The notes under the pieces: model-generated | Databases searched by the model: none | Told to the model about the DNA's origin: nothing | The model's input: the letters and a program-made list of their open reading frames with translations, nothing else | Translations under genes and position numbers: made by a program | Shown: positions 24,600-37,600 of the stretch, one piece after another | Layout of the letters: each line of letters opens with the position of its first letter | Position numbering within the stretch: position 1 is the first letter of the stretch | DNA from: Anadara kagoshimensis | Lineage: Eukaryota > Mollusca > Bivalvia > Arcoida > Arcidae | Assembly (NCBI GenBank): GCA_021292105.1 | Contig: CM037865.1 | Coordinates: 65,159,630-65,223,629 of the forward strand | Length of the DNA: 64,000 nucleotides | Direction of reading: 5' to 3'

Positions 24600-26507
24600 C
24601 CAATGTCACGAGCCGCAATCATCATAACCAATGTCATGAGCCACAATCATCATAACCAATGTCATGAGCCACAATCATCATAACTGATGTCACGTGCCGC
24701 AATCATCATAACCAATGTCATGAGCCACAATCATCATAACCAATGTCACGAGCCGCAATCATCATAACCAATGTCATGAGCCACAATCATCATAACCGAT
24801 GTCATGAGCCACAATTATCATAACCGATGTCATGAGCCACAATCATCATAACCAATGTCATGAGCCACAATCATCATAACCGATGTCATGAGCCAAAATC
24901 ATCATAACCGATGTCATGAGCCACAATCATCATAACCAATGTCACGAGCCGCAATCATCATAACCAATGTCATGAGCCACAATCATCATAACCAATGTCA
25001 TGAGCCACAATCATCATAACCAATGTCATGAGCCACAATCATCATAACCAATGTCATGAGCCACAATCATCATAACCAATGTCATGAGCCACAATCATCA
25101 TAACCAATGTCATGAGCCGCAATCATCATAACCAATGTCATGAGCCACAATCATCATAACCGATGTCATGAGCCACAATCATCATAACCAATGTCATGAG
25201 CCACAATCATCATAACCAATGTCATGAGCCGCAATCATCATAACTGATGTCACGAACCGCAATCATCATAACCAATGTCATGAGCCACAATCATCATAAC
25301 CAATGTCATGAGCCACAATCATCATAACCAATGTCACGAGCCGCAATCATCATAACCGATGTCACGAGCCGCAATCATCATAACCAATGTCATGAGCCAC
25401 AATCATCATAACCAATGTCATGAGCCACAATCATCATAACCAATGTCATGAGCCACAATCATCATAACCGATGTCACAAGCCACAATCATCATAACCAGT
25501 GTCATGAGCCACAATCATCATAACCAATGTCATGAGCCGCAATCATCATAACCAATGTCATGAGCCACAATCATCATAACCAATGTCATGAGCCGCAATC
25601 ATCATAACCAATGTCATGAGCCGCAATCATCATAACCGATGTCATGAGCCACAATCATCATAACCAATGTCATGAGCCGCAATCATCATAACCAATGTCA
25701 TGAGCCGCAATCATCATAACCGATGTCACGAGCCGCAATCATCATAACTGATATCACGAACCGCAATCATCATAACCAATGTCATGAGCCACAATCATCA
25801 TAACCAATGTCATGAGCCACAATCATCATAACCAATGTCATGAGCCACAATCATCATAACCGATGTCATGAGCCGCAATCATCATAACCAATGTCATGAG
25901 CCACAATCATCATAACCAATGTCATGAGCCACAATCATCATAACCAATGTCATGAGCCACAATCATCATAACCGATGTCATGAGCCACAATCATCATAAC
26001 CAATGTCATGAGCCACAATCATCATAACCAATGTCATGAGCCGCAATCATCATAACCGATGTCACGAGCCGCAATCATCATAACCGATGTCACGAGCCGC
26101 AATCATCATAACCGATATTACGAGCCGCAATCATCATAACCGATGTCACGAGCCGCAATCATCATAACCGATGTCACGAGCCGCAATCATCATAACCGAT
26201 GTCACGAGCCGCAATCATCATAACCAATGTCATGAGCCGCAATCATCATAACCAATGTCATGAGCCACAATCATCATAACCAATGTTACGAGCCGCAATC
26301 ATCATAACCGATGTCATGGGCCACAATTATCATAACCAATGTCATGAGCCGCAATCATCATAACCAATGTCATGAGCCGCAATCATCATAACCAATGTCA
26401 TGAGCCACAATCATCATAACCAATGTCATGAGCCACAATCATCATAACCGATGTCATGAGCCACAATCATCATAACCAATGTCATGAGCCACAATTATCA
26501 TAACCAG
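24574..26507 (+). repeat. 28-bp minisatellite, about 69 copies, beginning on the GPCR stop codon
   Basis: Head-to-tail 28-bp units of the form AATGTCATGAGCCACAATCA + TCATAACC. The first unit is the final eight codons of the receptor, its TAA stop and two bases. The rest run 1.9 kb into the predicted 3' UTR. Variants recur at fixed positions (CATGAG/CACGAG, CCACAA/CCGCAA, CCAATG/CCGATG), consistent with repeated unequal exchange. 28 is not a multiple of three, so read-through would rotate frames. Confidence 0.97.
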
Positions 26508-27791
26508 TGATGCTTTAAAACTGAAACTCTGCTAGTGTAACTGCTATTAACATGTGATTTAGTGTTAGCTTTAAAGAAGTATAAACTTATGTGAATGAAG
26601 TAAAGACAAACTTCCAGTTTCATAATCATTCTTTAACCAAAGTTTTCTTTAATTTTAACCTGGCAAATTTGAAAACTTAATAATTTTCTTAATTGTTAAG
26701 ATATTTAAGAATTTAAGGTGTCATTTTAAAGATTACTTCATGATTATAATATCTGTAGTTAGTTGTGACTTTCAATTGAAGAGATTTTTATTTCAGAATA
26801 TACTTAATTTAAGTTAAGGAAAATCTTGGTTAAAAATAATTGTGAAAGTGGAGCCTGGGACCAGTGAATAGAAATCTCACTGAGATAAATCATGCTTTAA
26901 TGATACAAATTGTACATGCTTTGTACTTGAAGCCAAATCATGTGAATTTATCAATATTTAGATATTTATTTTTTTTCTTACAAGATGCAAACTTTTATCA
27001 AAATAGTGATGACTTTGTTCTTATCTGACATAGATATAACGGTTGTTGGCGACAGTTTGAATACAGCCATAATTATTGTTTATCTTAATAATAATTTTTA
27101 TTTTTCCTTTCATTTTCATTGTTTTGAGTTAATTTTTAATATAAATTACAATTAAGTTGAACTCTTTTTCCATATAAAACTCCATATTTATGTTAATTTT
27201 AACACTTCATTATAACCCAAGTATTTTTCATAAAGATATAAAATTTACAAAACTTGTTTTCATTCCATGTTTCTCTATCAATTTCTCTTCTTTTTTAATT
27301 ATTTAAACACCCCCATACACAACATCTCCATTCACAAGTACTAGTAATGAAATCTGTCAACTTGCTTGTCATGTCGACTTTTAGATTTTAAAATTTATTG
27401 TCAAATTTTTAAATATTGTACAGTAAATGATCAAGGAATTGTCTTAAAGACAATTATCCAACTGTCAACATGTAGTTTTTCTTTAATCAATAACTGCAAA
27501 TTTAAAATTGTTGCTAGGATACATTTATTAATGCTTAATAATAAAGTGAAATGGACAGATAATTGCATAATGTTTGATAAAAACTAAATAAAAAGACCAA
27601 AATGCACACTCCTAGTAAAGATGAGTTAATGTCCGATAATCAGTGTTATTTAAGAGTGATTATCATGAACATAAACTGCCATTATCCATTATATCTCTAC
27701 AAATGTTATAAGGGCTGGTCCATTTTATATCAATGTTTGGAGAACACAGCATTTTCATTTATTCCTTTGGTAACACTTCCGTATGATTAAT
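26508..27791. other. Downstream flank of the GPCR gene
   Basis: AT-rich sequence without a supported coding exon. An AATAAA near 27585 is a candidate poly(A) signal for the receptor transcript. Nothing else was recognised. Confidence 0.4.
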
Positions 27792-28135
27792 TGACTGATT
27801 GAATGGGGTTTTATGTCTCAGTCAATAATATTTCACTTATATCAAGATTTCACCAGCTATTGGTGAAGTGGCATAAAGTTTTACCCTTGCATTGTGCTGA
27901 TGGGCAATGTGCAGGGAGGGTTCTTTAACATGCCACACTTGCTGTGTCATCGGGCATTAGGTTTTAAGTTCTCTTCCGGAAGACCAAAGAATTTCATTTC
28001 TTAATGCTGAGTGCTTGCATAAGTACAGTCACAACCTATTTTCACGTCTTGTTCAGACCCAGCCAGGGTATGAACCCATGAACCCCAAATACAAAGCAAA
28101 CACTTTACCACCTGAACTACAGCAGTGGTAATTTC
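27792..28135 (-). mobile_element. tRNA-derived SINE, family 1, antisense copy
   Basis: On the plus strand it starts with the complement of the SINE 3' end (GTCTCAGTCAATAATATTTC) and finishes with a degraded tRNA-like head (CCAGGGTATGAACCCATGAA, then CACCTGAACTACAGC). Body segments match the copies at 11470, 33470 and 45849. Confidence 0.75.
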
Positions 28136-28375
28136 TGTATGAATATTCATTTAGATTTTAATAAGTTTTAAATACCCGCTGTATGTTTGTTTTGGTGAGT
28201 GTACATTGTAAATCTTGTTTTATGCAGTTATGATCAATCAACAGCTGTAGGATCCCATACAGAAAACCAACAATATTGTTTATATCTGCCCTGAATGGAA
28301 TCAGCATTGCATGTCAGATAACCTTTGCATTAAGTCAACGTCACCCAACTTTGTGTAACTAAAAGTACCAATATA

Positions 28376-28615
28376 TAGGCAAACAACACTGACCTTTCTT
28401 CTTGACCTTTTTAATTAGGAATATTCATATACAAGGATCCACCCAATAAATGGGTAGTAGTAGGATTTGCAGTCAATCATGTGTATACAGGGTCCTTGAT
28501 TAGTGTTTGAATTAAGTAAACAAAAACAAAAACCCCATGCGGTCCCTATACATAAATGCATGTTTCAATAATAAATATTTAAAGGTCAAGTAGACAGGTC
28601 AAAATTGTTTACCTA
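28376..28615. mobile_element. TA-target MITE, complete copy
   Basis: 240 bp bounded by TAGGCAAACAACACTGACC and, inverted, TAGGTAAACAATTTTGACC, with TA on each outer side (28374-28375 and 28616-28617). TA duplication suggests a Tc1/mariner-type origin. It is related to the copies at 14345 and 38323. Confidence 0.8.
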
Positions 28616-28995
28616 TACAATCAATACATTCAACAGCTTGTAAAAACTATTGTACAAAAAATATAAACACTGTAAAAAGTGAACTGGCAGTCTTTTATTT
28701 TTTGGTAAATTGGAAATACAAAATTGTACATTGTATACGATATCCATGCTAGGCCATAGCACATTAATTTTCTGGTTTCAATCTCTCTCTTTTAATCTTT
28801 TCTTCCAGCCAAGTTTTTTGTTCATTACCATTAAGCTGGTAGTGGAGTCATAGAAATAAATGTAATCATCTTATAAATTGTATAAAAATAACAGCCCAGT
28901 CAATTTGAAAAATTGAGGGTTTTTATTAAAACAAAAATTTTTACTAAATTTTATAGTTAAACTTTGGTGTTTTCATGTTTTATGTTCTATATTCT

Positions 28996-29773
28996 GGTAT
29001 CAGGTCAATTCGCCCCACGGTAAATTCGCCCCCACTTTCATCAAATTCGCCCCCGTTCAAAATCGCCCCCACCTTTAGCAAAATCGCCCCCACCTTTTGC
29101 AAAATCGCCCCCAATTTTTGAAAATCATATTCTTTTATTTAGATTGTAAAAGTAACATAAAATAATTTTTTACGACCTCGGATATGCCAAATTATTTGTA
29201 AATACATGTATGTATTGTTTTTATTGCAATGTTTTTTTGTCGCGCATTCATATCAAAAGTCCTTTGTAAGATTATGATATAATCATAACAATGGGTACAG
29301 TAAAAAGAAAATACTTAAAGTTCATTAAAGAATAACATTAGAGTATTGATAGATTACATTATTGAGAGAAATCATTTAAAACGTCTTTTTCAACATACCG
29401 CGGCAGGCGCTCCTTACGAAATAATGTCTCTGTTCCTGGTAACATCAAATTCATTGTTCACTTGAACGCTTCTACTGTGTCGGTATTTTATAAATAAAAA
29501 TTATTTTGTCAAAAGCAACATTGGAAACGTTTAATAATACAATTAAATATAAAAGTTAAATCCATTATTCAATGGATGCACTGATATGTAGCATTTATTT
29601 GATTTTTTTATATAAAAAAAAAAAAAAAAAAAATTATTTTGTTATATGGTTATTGGAAAAAATGGGGGCGAATTTGCAAGAGGTGGGGGCGATTTTGACA
29701 TGGGGGCGATTTGTTGAAAGTGGGGCGAATTTGACGGGGGCAAATTTACCGTGGGGCGAATTGACTTGAATTC
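28996..29773. mobile_element. Non-autonomous TIR element A: 8-bp TSD, subterminal TCGCCCCC arrays
   Basis: A 778-bp element flanked by exact 8-bp direct repeats TATATTCT (28988-28995 and 29774-29781). The left end is GGTATCAGGTCAATTCGCCC. The right end on the opposite strand is GAATTCAAGTCAATTCGCCC. The core AGTCAATTCGCCCCACGGTA is shared, with weaker outermost bases. Several short G/C-rich subterminal repeats (AAATCGCCCCCACCTTT-type) sit inside each end. No transposase ORF was seen. It has the same architecture as the element at 41075-41979. Confidence 0.85.
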
Positions 29774-31523
29774 TATATTCTTACATATACAATCAATCCC
29801 CTTCATTCAGCAATTTTACCAGTTTCAACAATATCAGATTTTCCTCATCTGTTGTCAGTTTCTTTTGTGAAAAGACTTGGAGACATATCTCATTTTCCGA
29901 GCACATTCAAACTTTAAAATAAATTTACATAAAAACACAGGGGATTAAAAACCAGAAAATTAATGTTTTGTGGCCTTATTTGGATCAATTAATACTTAAT
30001 ACTAATGCCAGTAACAACAAAATAATATTTGTGCGTTTGTTATATAAATTATAATTGATTGTATAGTAGCTGTATTTTCACAACTTGCCTTCAAGAAATG
30101 TGTATGGTACTATCTGAAGCTATCACTGGCTTCCATTGAACTTTATGTACTGGTGAAATAAATCTTCACAACCCAATCCAAAAGACTATCAGAGCAAGCA
30201 GACTTGAAGCACAAAAACTATCAACTTGGCTAACAAAGACATCTGCATTCACTGCCAACAAATGAATACTGCTGGACCCAGATGATCAGAGCCTGAATAG
30301 TTCAATCAAATGATAAGTCAAAACTTCCTTCTTCAATGTTATTAGATATTTTTGTAACAAATTTAAATAACTGTAAGTAAATACAATTTCATCAAACTAA
30401 CACCATTATTTTAAAACTTCAGATTTAATATTGTCCTAAGTTAATTTTTATTCATGTTTTGAATTTACTGTGGAAATTCACTAATTAAAGTAATCCTGCT
30501 TTAGACAACTGAGTCCAGATTACACTTGTATACTTGTTTAGGTGCTGTTAACATATAACAAATATTTGGAAGAAAATTTTCAGGTAAACAAAAATAAGTT
30601 CAGATAAAAATCATTGACATGGGAAAAACATAAAATCAACAACATAATAACAAATTGCACCTGCAAAACAATAAATGAAAATAAATGCTGTAGAATACAA
30701 GCTTAACAACAAGTGAGAGATGGTGTACAAAGTGACAATGTAACAACAAACTACATTAGGGATAATAAGTGTGACGGTGAAAATAAATGGTGGAATAAAA
30801 ATGAAAGTTTACAAAATATTAAGGAAAATAGCGAATTTAGATTGAAATATGTAATTTTTTGCTTACTACTCTATGTTTTACAAAATATGAATCACAAAGT
30901 ATCTTTTATTGCAGTTAATTTAGTTGGTCAATGTGAAATCTTCAATGATTGTATAGTCTCAATAAGTTTATACTACATTTGCACTTTCTCTAATTCTATG
31001 AGTTCAATCACATTTTACTTATCTCACCAAACACAAACATAACTTGTATTTAGAGTAAATTAGACACAGTCATTTATGTATAAGATGAACCAGAAATATA
31101 TGTACCTGTAAATAAACTAAACATCGGTGAAATAAATAAATAAACTATTGAATTGATTGTAACTTGATGTCAACAGAGTTAGCACACAACTGCTGGTGTG
31201 CCAAATAAACAAAACATTCATAATGTGAAAAATAAATCTCACAAAAATAAAAATATTTGGTATTCTGACAAATCTACCATTTCTACCAGGGATACACGGG
31301 ACAATGAGGTATAAATTAATTATTGCAAATAAACTGCTTGTTTGTATTCCTGCTCTTAAAAAACCTCTTGAAATATTCCTCCTATTACATACCATAATCA
31401 CATCACATTTAACAGTTAATTAGCATATCATGCTTTCCATCTAATCTCTCCATCACCCCCATATCACACACACACACCTATTGCTATGCATTCAACTGCA
31501 TATTACATATCTCTTCAAAATTT

Positions 31524-31575
<52 letters not shown>

Positions 31576-31668
31576 ACACACACACAGTTCTATTTATCTA
31601 TGAGTATATTTGCATAAGCTACATTGCACAGTGAGTTTTACAAAAATAAAATATAGTCTATCTTATCA
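29774..31668. other. Intergenic region between the GPCR and XPO4 genes
   Basis: AT-rich sequence that includes a (CA)n microsatellite (about 31525-31586). The part next to 31669 should be XPO4 3' UTR, since XPO4 is transcribed leftward. No supported ORF was seen; the small open frames show no family features. Confidence 0.5.
31525..31586. repeat. (CA)n microsatellite
   Basis: About 30 CA dinucleotides with one TA interruption, 80-140 bp downstream of the XPO4 stop codon and probably within its 3' UTR. Confidence 0.95.
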
Positions 31669-34600
31669 TTATCCGACACACAGAAATCCTCGGACGTTGA
31701 TAAGAAACTGGTCAAAGTTCTGCATAAAGGCTATTTTACTTTGTCTATTGATAGTCATATTTAATGATGCTGGTGTTAAGTTGTTAAAAGCCTCTAGTAA
31801 CCGCTCTTTTATCGATGGTTCTACCTGATTCTGTAATAATTGATTAACAAGGTGCTTGTATTGTTCCTGAAAAATAAAAACAAAAACAATTTAAAGATCA
31901 TTACAGAAAATACTTTGAGATTCAATGTAATAACAAGAATAATTACAGTTTAATCTATCAATAGTATAGTGTGGTGGATAACAAGAAAATTGAAGCATGA
32001 AAAAATTTGTTCAGAAACTTTAATTTTCTTTTCTTTTTCTTTCTTTCTTTTTTTTCAACCAATAGGTCCCCATTAATAATGTTTCTTCAATTAATAAAGA
32101 CAGAAAAAAATTTGTATTTAAGTGCATTCCACTTGCTGATAAATTCATATTTGTATATACAAGTAAATTCAGTGAATTAGGATCCCCCACCAGCAGGTTC
32201 TTTGTTATTAGCACTAATGTTCAAAGGGCAATAACTCCTAGGAAAATGAACAAATCAACTTATCTTAATGATATGTGCATCTCCTATCAATGTTCATGCT
32301 TTGCACCAAGTTTCATGAAATAGTGCTTCATAGTTTAGGAGAATCTGTGCAGACAAGAATTTCGGACAGAAGAATGGACGAACGGAAACTTGAATATAAT
32401 ATTCCCCCTAGGCCTTCTTTGAGATAAAAATATCTTCTATATAGGTACCCACCTGATGACAACATATCAGACAGAACAATGCAGTACTGGCTGTCTCTAG
32501 TAGGTCCATATTAAATGTTTCTAGTAACAACATGTGGAAGACAGTCTGCAAAGTAAAACAACTCGTATAACAACATCAAACTACATGTTTCAAGTTTTTC
32601 ACTACTTGTTCAAAACATAAATGTCTCATACAACTTATACAATTGCTGTACTATCTATGACATACTTTATAAAATATTAACATCTAGACCATAAACATAC
32701 ATACATATTATATACACAGTGTGTATGTACAACCCTTCGTATCAGGTCTCGTCCTTTTTTCGTAGCTGCATCACTACTCGTCACGCAAGCACACTGTGTA
32801 CATGATATTTTTATCTAACATTTCCAATTAGGTTGTTTAAAATAATAAAACAAGCTTTATGTGAAAAAATTACATTTTACCACAGAAAACCACTGAACTG
32901 TGTTATGACATTTGACATGACGTGATGTCACAATGAGAAAGTGCACATGCACTTTACCGCCAATGTTGTATCACCACAGTGTGGTGATACAAGATTCTGT
33001 ATCATGCGTGTTCGATAAAACTTGTATTTCGTCAAATCAGATAGAAAAACTAGTCTAACGTTAGATAAAATACAGGATTCAAAATTTATTTATGTCTGCA
33101 ACATGACATAACATCTTCTTTTCTTTGTTCAGATAAGAAAATTTCACCTATGTACGCTGTTTCCGAGATACAAAGTTCTGGACAGATTGTCACATGACTT
33201 TTATCACCATGAGATTCAGATTTTGCATCACTTTCAGATATATTTTTGTTTATTATGTCTAATGATAAATAAACTAATCTAAATCAAGTATAAAATCGAG
33301 CAGTCTAAAGTTAAGTAAAGCAGCATACCCGTATCTAACTTCTCGTTACCCTTCAGCCAATCAATGTTGACATGTGTTATACCCTAAATTACAGGCCAGT
33401 CACATGATTTAGGTCCATACTAAAATAGGAAATCGGCAAGGAATGAATGCATCCAAGAAATGGCATATGGAGCTATAGTTGAAGTGGCAAAAATTTTGAC
33501 CTTTGCAGTGAGCTCAGGGCAACATGCAGAAAGGGTTCTTTAACGTGCTGCACCTGCTGTGACAGAGGACATCGGTTTCTATGGTTTCTTCTGAAGGACC
33601 CAGTGACTTCATTTCTGAATTCCGAGTGTTAGGTGAAAGAACAGTCACTACATTTTTTCTTAGTCTTGGTCAGACCCCAGCCAGTGTTCGAACCCATGAT
33701 CGCGCACATAAGAAGTGATCACTCTACCAATTGAGCTACAAAATTTCAAAAGATAGACTTACCTTTAAATAATGTGCCATAGATTCATGTAAACGTGTTC
33801 CGACTTCACCAGCTTGGAAGGTCTCTGTAGCTAGTGACGCCACTGTCTCTAAACACAACTTTGTAATATCTGAACCATATCTATAGCACAGTTAAGGACA
33901 TTACTATTTTATGTGGTATCAACAAATTTTTAGCTCACCTGACCGAAGGTCATGTGAGCTTATGGCATAGCGCAGCGTGTGTATGTGCGTGCGTGTGTGC
34001 GTGTGTGCGTGCGTGCGTGCGTGCGTGTGCGTCGTTAACACCTGTTTTCAACTTCTCCTCTGAAACTACTGGACAGTTTTTAATGAAACTTTGTCAGAAG
34101 TATATATGGGCCGGTGCAATTCAGATTTGTTCGTGGCGTTGCTATGGCTACCATAACTAGGTCAAGGTGACCTAGGGGTGCAAAAATCTTAAAAAATCTT
34201 CTTCTCCGAAAGTACTGATTGGAGAAAAAATCTGATGTGATATTTGGCTTCCCTAGGGTCTTAAGCCTATAGTTTGTTCATTTTGTAAAATTCGGATAAA
34301 AATTAAGTTACGCGTTTTTGCGTTTAATTAAAAAAAAATCGTAAAATAGCTTCAAATTGTTATAACTTGACTATTTGACCAGATAATGACATGGGGTTTT
34401 CAGTTTTGGCATCTTCTTGTTAGTATCTTCAATATGAGGTCAAGGTCAATTGTGAAGGTCGTGACCTAATTTTTTTTTACCTCTGATTATAATTATTATC
34501 TCGAAAACTATAAACTTTTTGTATAGGCATGTATATAAGAATGTTGTAGGTATCGAAACAACGATCATTTTGATGTATAGAAAAAGGTCATGGGTTCAAA

Positions 34601-37600
34601 GGTCAAGGTCACAGATGCGAAACAATACCGAAATGGTTAATTATCTCAAAAACTATAAACATTTTGTATAGGCATGTATATTAGAATGTTGTAGGTATTG
34701 ATACACCGATCATTTTGATGTATAGAAAAAGGTCATGGGTTCAAAGGTCAAGGTCACAGATGTGAAACAATACTGAAATGGTTAATTATCTCGAAAACTA
34801 TAAACTTTTTGTATAGTCATGTATATTAGACTGTTGTAGGTATTGATGCAACGATCATTTTGATGTATAGAAAAAGGTCATGGGTTCAAAGGTCAAGGTC
34901 ACAGATGCGAAACAATACCGAAATGGTTAATTATCTCAAAAACTATAAACTTTTTGTATAGCCATATATATTTGAATGTTGTAGGTATTGATACAACGAT
35001 CATTTTGATGTATAGAAAAAGGTCATGCGTTCAAAGGTCAAGGTCATAGATGCGAAACAATACCGAAATGGTTAATTATCTCGAAAACTATAAACTTTTT
35101 GTATAGACATGTAATTAGAATGTTGTAGGTATTGATACAAGGATCATTTTGATGTATAGAAAAAGGTCATGGGTTCAAAGGTCAAGGTCACAGATGTGAA
35201 ACAATACCGAAATGGTTAATTATCTTGAAAACTATAAACTTTTTGTATAGGCATGTATATTAGAATGTTGTAGGTATTGATACAACGATCATTTTGATGT
35301 ATAGAAAAAGATCATGGGTTCAAAGGTCAAGGTCACAGATGCAAAACAATACCGAAATGGTTAATTATCTCGAAAAGTATAAACTTTTTGTATAGGCTTG
35401 TATATTAGAATGTTGTAGGTATTGATACAACAATCATTTTGATGTATAGAAAAAGGTCATGGGTTCAAAGGTCAAGGTCACAGATGCAAAACAATACCGA
35501 AATGGTTAATTTTCTCGAAAACTATAAACTTTTTGTATAGGCATGTATATTAGAATGTTGTAGGTATTGATACAACAATCATTTTGATGTATAGAAAAAG
35601 GTCATGCGTTCAAAGGTCAAGGTCATAGATGCGAAACAATACTGAAATGGTTAATTATCTTGAAAACTATAAACTTTTTGTATAGACATTTATATTAGAA
35701 TGTTGTAGGTATTGATACAAGGATCATTTTGATGTATAGAAAAAGGTCATGGGTTCAAAGGTCAAGGTCACATATGCGAAACAATACCGAAATGTTTAAT
35801 TATCTTGAAAACTATAAACTTTTTGTATAGGCATGTATATTAGAATGTTGTAGGTATCGATACAACGATCATTTTGATGTATAGAAAAAGGTCATGCGTT
35901 TAAAGGTCAAGGTCACATATGCGAAACAATACCGAAATGTTTAATTATCTTGAAAACTATAAACTTTTTGTATAGGCATGTATATTAGAATGCTGTAGGT
36001 ATCGATACAACGATCATTTTGATGTATAGAAAAAGGTCATGGGTTCAAAGGTCACAGTCACAGATGTGAAACAATACTGAAATGGTTAATTATCTTGAAA
36101 ACTGTTAACTTTTTGTATAGGCATGTATATTAGAATGCTGTATGTATTGATACAATGGTTATTATGATGTAAAGAAAAAAGTCATTGTAGTTTAGTATTT
36201 ATGTCTTCTTTAAATCTATCAGCTAGCCATTAGTTATCAGGTGAGCGTATCAGGCCCATGGGCCTCTTGTTTTAATTGCCAACAAGATTTAATGGTCTTC
36301 ATTATCACTTTTTAACTAATTTGAAAATTTCAAACATCTAAAATAATTTTTTCAAAAGCTAGTTATTTTTTCATTCAAGCATTTCAAAAAATATCATAAA
36401 ATTAATAATTTAAGGTATTTTACCTTTATTTGAATTATTTTAGGAATGATATAAATCACCAATATTTACTTCATATAGGCATACTTACACCATCTAAAAG
36501 AATTGTTAGAAGAAAAGCAAAGTCCAAAAGCATCAATTTGAAATAGACCTGCCAAATCTTTTTTTTTTAAATTTCATTGAAAGAAATAATTACAAGTTAC
36601 ACTGAGTTATGATGAATGTTCCAGAGGTACTTACTGCTTCATAAGAACCCAGGAGGGGGTATACCTGCCATGAACGGAAATGACGGCAACAAAAAACTCA
36701 AAAGCAAATTTGTTTCAAAGTTAAAAACATTTCATATTGAAGATTGAACTGGGCTGTACCTTCTATACTTTGTACAGGTAAGCCATGATTGACTTTTAAT
36801 ATGAGGTAGATTTTGTTCAAATACAAGCAATGCAAAGTTATAAATAAAATGCTAGTTGATCCATCAAAGTACCAGGTAGGTAGTCTTTATCTAATTGTTG
36901 TATCGCCGGCCTTGCCTTTTATGTTCCGACAAAGGCCGCCATCACGGTACCAAAGCAGCATCACAGCAACTAATTACTTACTAGTGTCAGTAACGTAATT
37001 AATCCACACAATTCAGGCAAAGTTTCATTTTTTTTTTTGCATGTAATTCAAGCATTCCGGGTCTTTGTTGAAACATTATGGGTGTGGTCAGCAATTCATC
37101 AATTGGTGGGTAATTAAAGTTTAATGGTTAATATGTATGGTAGATTAAAGGATACAAATTAAATCCAAGGTCTACTGAAGCCATTAAATTCTTATACAAA
37201 TCATCTGGTAGACATTTAAATTTATCTGGATGGATTTCTGCTAGGAATGTAATAAGTTTGAAATACTGTGAACACAAAGTAGGAAACTACAAAATAAGAA
37301 CAAGATATCAATTATTAATACATGTACATTAATATGGTAAATGAGGGTGTCCACATACTGTAAGAGAGGGAATTTTCACAAAATTGTCATTTCAAGATAC
37401 ATGTAGTGGTTTCCTTTGATTTTTCCATGTTGTTGGATGATAGTCAATACAAAGTAAATTACATTAAAATAAATTGTGTGTGAAAATTTAATTTTCACAT
37501 CTTGTTACTCTAGCAGAATTATCACAAAAATAAAACTGCAAAAATTTCATGATTTACAGTACAGTAACAAATGACTATTAACAGGCCTTCCATACAATAT

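Noticed and set aside
24574..26507. CRISPR-like array
   Set aside because: Units are contiguous with no unique spacers, and the genome is eukaryotic. It is a minisatellite.
37156..37286. An early stop in XPO4 after DLGFN
   Set aside because: The stop is reached only by reading past the GTATCC donor. Splicing at 37156 joins in phase to the exon at 33880 and restores the expected sequence.
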